A program made the position numbers and the translations under genes. A stretch of DNA of 64,000 bases from an uncultured Acetatifactor sp. (lineage in GTDB: Bacteria > Bacillota > Clostridia > Lachnospirales > Lachnospiraceae). Positions within the stretch are counted from its first letter, which is position 1. The number at the start of each line of letters is the position of its first letter. The stretch is from NCBI GenBank assembly GCA_934402315.1, contig CAKRTS010000007.1, forward strand, positions 1 through 64,000, in the 5' to 3' direction. Shown in pieces: positions 61,252 to 64,000 of the stretch. Below the pieces are notes generated by a model. It did no database searches. It was not told where the DNA came from and saw nothing but the letters and a program-made list of their open reading frames with translations.

Positions 61252-63033
61252 ATGGCAAGAAGAAATACCTATAGAGAAGACGAAGTTCTGGAGACGCCCT
61301 TTGACTTCCATCATCTGCTCCGGGCATCCGTCTACATTAAGAAATATCTCGGCGGGATGATCCTCGCCTTTGTCCTGAGTGCCATCGGCGGCATTGCCGC
61401 CCTGTTCGGCCCTATGCTGACACAGAAGGCACTCGACGATGCCATTCCGAATAAGGACACGCAGATGTTATTCTGGCTGGTGGGCATTCTTATCGCCACC
61501 TATGTTGTCAGCGTCATCTTTACGACGATCCGCTCACGCATCATGGTAAACGTGAGCCAGAATATCATTTATGACATCCGCAAGGATCTGTTTGCGCATT
61601 TGCAGAAGCTGCCGTTCCAGTATTACGACGACAGACCGCACGGGAAGATCCTGATCCGTGTCGTCAACTATGTAAACTCCGTGTCGGATATGCTGTCTAA
61701 CGGACTGATTAATGTGGTTCTGGAGATTTTGAACCTGATCTTCATCGTCATTTTCATGTTCTGCGTGGATGTGAAGCTGTCGCTCGTTGTTATGGCGGGC
61801 GTGCCGATCCTGATGGTGTTTATGTTCTGGATCAAGAATAGACAGCGCCGCGCATGGCAGCAGGTGTCAAACAAGAACTCCAACCTGAACGCTTATCTGC
61901 AGGAGAATATCGTCGGTGCAAAGATTACGCAGATCTTCGCCAGAGAGGATGAGAATGCGGAGACCTTCGCGGTGCTCTCCGACAGATGCCGCGGAGCATG
62001 GATGAAGGCGGTCAGATACAGTAACCTCGTGTGGCCCGGAATCGACAATATTTCGGTCTGGGTGCGCGCGGCAATCTTCATCTTCGGTCTGGTCATCTTC
62101 GGACAGGGGAATACGAGCCTCGGCGTCATTGTGGCGATCTCGTCCTATGCGTCAAGATTCTGGCAGCCGATCATGAACCTCGGAAATATTTTTAACAACT
62201 TTATCAACAATATTGCCTATCTGGAACGTATCTTTGAAACACTGGATGAGCCGGTGGTGGTGGACGACGCGGAGGATGCTGTCGAGATGCCGAAGATCAG
62301 GGGTGAGGTGACATTTGAGAACGTAACCTTTGGCTACGAGGCGGATAAGATGGTATTGAAGAACCTGTCCTTCACTGTGCAGCCCGGCGAGAGTGTGGCG
62401 CTGGTCGGGCCGACCGGTGCGGGAAAGAGTACTATTGTAAATCTGATCTCAAGGTTTTACAATCTAAATGGTGGGCGTGTCCTGATCGACGGACAGGACA
62501 TTTCCAAGGTGACGCTCCATTCCCTGCGCTCCCAGATGGGTATCATGCTGCAGGACAGCTTCATCTTCTCCGGCACAATCGAGGACAATATCCGCTACGG
62601 CAAGCTGGATGCGACGACGGAGGAGATTGTCAGGGTGAGCGAGACAGTGTGTGCGGACGAATTTATCCGCAGATTCCAGGACGGCTACCAGACGGAGGTA
62701 AAGGAGAGAGGCTCCCTGCTTTCACAGGGACAGAAGCAGCTGATCTCCTTTGCGAGAACCCTTTTGTCAGACCCCTCCATCCTTGTGCTGGATGAGGCGA
62801 CCTCCAGTATCGACGTGCAGACGGAGAGAGCGCTTCAGCAGGGACTTAACGCCATGCTGCAGGGACGTACCTCCTTTATCATCGCGCACCGTCTCTCGAC
62901 CATCAAGAACTGTGACAAGATCATGTATGTGGATCAGGGCGGCGTCATGGAGTGCGGCACCCATGAGGAGCTGATGGCAAAGAAAGGATATTACTACCAC
63001 CTGTACACGGCACAGATGGAAGATATCGCATAA
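61252..63033 (+). CDS. Heterodimeric ABC exporter, subunit with catalytic ATPase site
   Basis: The 593-residue protein has an exporter membrane domain (about 30-330) and an ATPase domain with Walker A GPTGAGKST, Walker B ILVLDEATSSID with the catalytic Glu, and switch His (FIIAHRLST). Its signature is LLSQGQKQL, where Gln replaces the usual second Gly. Paired with the upstream subunit, its Walker sites meet the canonical LSGGQ of that partner, giving one working and one degenerate ATP site. This asymmetry fits the BmrCD/TM287-288 class. It lies 2 bases after the first subunit, with GGGGAGG upstream of the ATG. A DUF2264 gene follows after 14 bases. Confidence 0.9.
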   Translation: MARRNTYREDEVLETPFDFHHLLRASVYIKKYLGGMILAFVLSAIGGIAALFGPMLTQKALDDAIPNKDTQMLFWLVGILIATYVVSVIFTTIRSRIMVNVSQNIIYDIRKDLFAHLQKLPFQYYDDRPHGKILIRVVNYVNSVSDMLSNGLINVVLEILNLIFIVIFMFCVDVKLSLVVMAGVPILMVFMFWIKNRQRRAWQQVSNKNSNLNAYLQENIVGAKITQIFAREDENAETFAVLSDRCRGAWMKAVRYSNLVWPGIDNISVWVRAAIFIFGLVIFGQGNTSLGVIVAISSYASRFWQPIMNLGNIFNNFINNIAYLERIFETLDEPVVVDDAEDAVEMPKIRGEVTFENVTFGYEADKMVLKNLSFTVQPGESVALVGPTGAGKSTIVNLISRFYNLNGGRVLIDGQDISKVTLHSLRSQMGIMLQDSFIFSGTIEDNIRYGKLDATTEEIVRVSETVCADEFIRRFQDGYQTEVKERGSLLSQGQKQLISFARTLLSDPSILVLDEATSSIDVQTERALQQGLNAMLQGRTSFIIAHRLSTIKNCDKIMYVDQGGVMECGTHEELMAKKGYYYHLYTAQMEDIA

Positions 63034-63047
63034 ATTATGAGAGGAAA

Positions 63048-64000
63048 ATGAGAGAAAAGATGAGAGAAAAGACAAAATTTGTACCAAAGCCACTGGACTT
63101 TGAGCTCAGCCCCTACACGGGGCTGACCCGTGAAAGCTGGCTGGAGGCGGGACGGTATATGCTGGAGGGGATCTTCCAGAATATAGACGACTTCGAGAAG
63201 CCGGTGATTATGCCCCGCAAGGAGACGGAGATTACCTATCCGCACCTGCGGGATCCTGAGGAAGCGCAGCACACCCAGAGACTGGCAGAGGTCTTTGAGG
63301 GGCTGACGCGCTCCTTCTTCATCGCGGCACCGATGATCTCCAATCTTCCCGAGCTGGAAATCTGCGGTTATTCCATGGCGGCGTACTATAAGAATCAGAT
63401 GCTGCGCTGTTGTACAAAGGGTGATCCCCTGTACATAGGAACCTATGAGGATCAGCAGGACATCACAGGACACACGGATCCGTTCCGCGCATTCCAGCAG
63501 ACGGTGGAGACCTGTGCGCTTGTCATCTGTCTCTGGGTCAGCCGTTCGCAGATATGGGACACCTACACAAAGCAGGAGAAGGATGTCATCGCGGCATTTC
63601 TGGAATCCTATGCGCATGAAAACACGGTTCCGCAGAACTGGCGGCTGTTTAATATGCTCGACATGGCGTTTTTGCATATGGAGGGCTATCCGATCCAGAA
63701 GGATGTCATGCTGGATCATGCGCAGGCGATTCTGAATTATTATGCGGGGGACGGCTGGTATCGCGACGGTCATTCCTTCGACTATTATTCCTGCTGGGCA
63801 TTCAATGTCTATGCGCCGATCTGGAATCTGTGGTACGGCTATGAGCATGCGCCCTTCTTTGCGAAGAAGTTTGAGGACCAGTCCAACCGCCTGATGGAGA
63901 CCTACGGGGATTTCTTTGACAAGGACGGCTGGACGAATATGTGGGGCAGGAGCAACATTTACCGCAACGCGGCAACGAGTGCCTTTGACGGAAATATGCT
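63048..64000 (+). CDS. DUF2264 family protein, cut by the window end
   Basis: At least 317 residues are encoded, still open at the window edge. The pattern (YTGLTRESWLEAGRYML, NWRLFNMLDMAFLHMEG, YYAGDGWYRDGHSFDYYSCWAFNVY) fits the DUF2264 family, an alpha-helical toroid type fold seen near polysaccharide-degrading genes. A role in cleaving or binding a plant or host glycan is likely but unproven. There is no signal peptide. It starts 14 bases after the ABC exporter, so it may be co-transcribed. A second in-frame ATG at 63060 is possible; AGAGG is only 3 bases from 63048. Confidence 0.75.
   Translation, partial: MREKMREKTKFVPKPLDFELSPYTGLTRESWLEAGRYMLEGIFQNIDDFEKPVIMPRKETEITYPHLRDPEEAQHTQRLAEVFEGLTRSFFIAAPMISNLPELEICGYSMAAYYKNQMLRCCTKGDPLYIGTYEDQQDITGHTDPFRAFQQTVETCALVICLWVSRSQIWDTYTKQEKDVIAAFLESYAHENTVPQNWRLFNMLDMAFLHMEGYPIQKDVMLDHAQAILNYYAGDGWYRDGHSFDYYSCWAFNVYAPIWNLWYGYEHAPFFAKKFEDQSNRLMETYGDFFDKDGWTNMWGRSNIYRNAATSAFDGNM

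Overview
The window looks like a chromosomal stretch of a fibre- and starch-degrading gut or rumen Firmicute, most likely a Lachnospiraceae (Roseburia/Butyrivibrio/Lachnospira-like). The reasons are strong AGGAGG ribosome sites, many LacI-type regulators, sugar ABC importers without their own ATPase, CBM26 starch-binding modules, a PKTGD-type sortase protein, and carbohydrate enzymes mixed with housekeeping genes. No rRNA, tRNA, CRISPR array or prophage was recognised.

Layout. 1-0.6 kb: remnant of an IS1634-family transposase with an internal deletion. 0.7-7.7 kb: an orphan lipoprotein with a solute-binding-like half, a tiny zinc-ribbon protein, a cytoplasmic SGNH acetylesterase, a zinc-ribbon membrane protein plus TPM-domain protein pair resembling Bacillus YdjG/YdjH, and an XRE regulator. 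8-15 kb: a starch/maltodextrin operon (three-module CBM26 surface protein, binding protein, two permeases, GH13 cyclomaltodextrinase-type enzyme) with two or three LacI-type operators in front and a LacI regulator behind. 15-19 kb: truA, an LspA-like protein, carbamate kinase and aroA. 19-23 kb: a sulfur operon cysK-metN-metI-metQ-rrf2 with a clear promoter and an inverted repeat at its start. 23-25.5 kb: a tocopherol-cyclase-like protein and an Rpn-type nuclease. 25.7-33 kb: a 2436-residue sortase-anchored surface protein.

33-40.4 kb: a pentose region with a GH127 beta-L-arabinofuranosidase, a LacI regulator, an FGGY kinase, a DUF4867 protein and an L-fucose/L-arabinose isomerase-family enzyme. 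40.6-46.3 kb: two MATE exporters, a MarR regulator and a tandem cytoplasmic CE1-type esterase. The divergent marR/esterase pair resembles cinR/cinB of Butyrivibrio. 46.5-55.3 kb: an oligosaccharide operon (LplB/YtcP-type permeases, lipoprotein, GH120-like beta-xylosidase, LacI regulator, GH36 alpha-galactosidase). 55.4-57.9 kb: a small membrane protein, an ArsB/NhaD-superfamily transporter and a cytidylate-kinase-like protein. 58-64 kb: a lipoprotein GH5 glucanase, a heterodimeric ABC exporter preceded by a short leader ORF, and a DUF2264 protein cut by the window end.

Taken together the genes describe capture of starch and xylan-type oligosaccharides at the cell surface, import by ATPase-less ABC systems that probably share an ATPase encoded elsewhere, and intracellular removal of acetyl, cinnamoyl, arabinosyl, xylosyl and galactosyl groups. 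The signals I find most unusual are: a family of three nested hairpin elements between genes (15.87, 17.38 and 38.10 kb); a leader ORF ending flush against the start of the ABC exporter; the MarR/double-esterase/MATE module; and the DUF4867 pentose cluster. All functions come from reading motifs and family resemblance; no database search was run.
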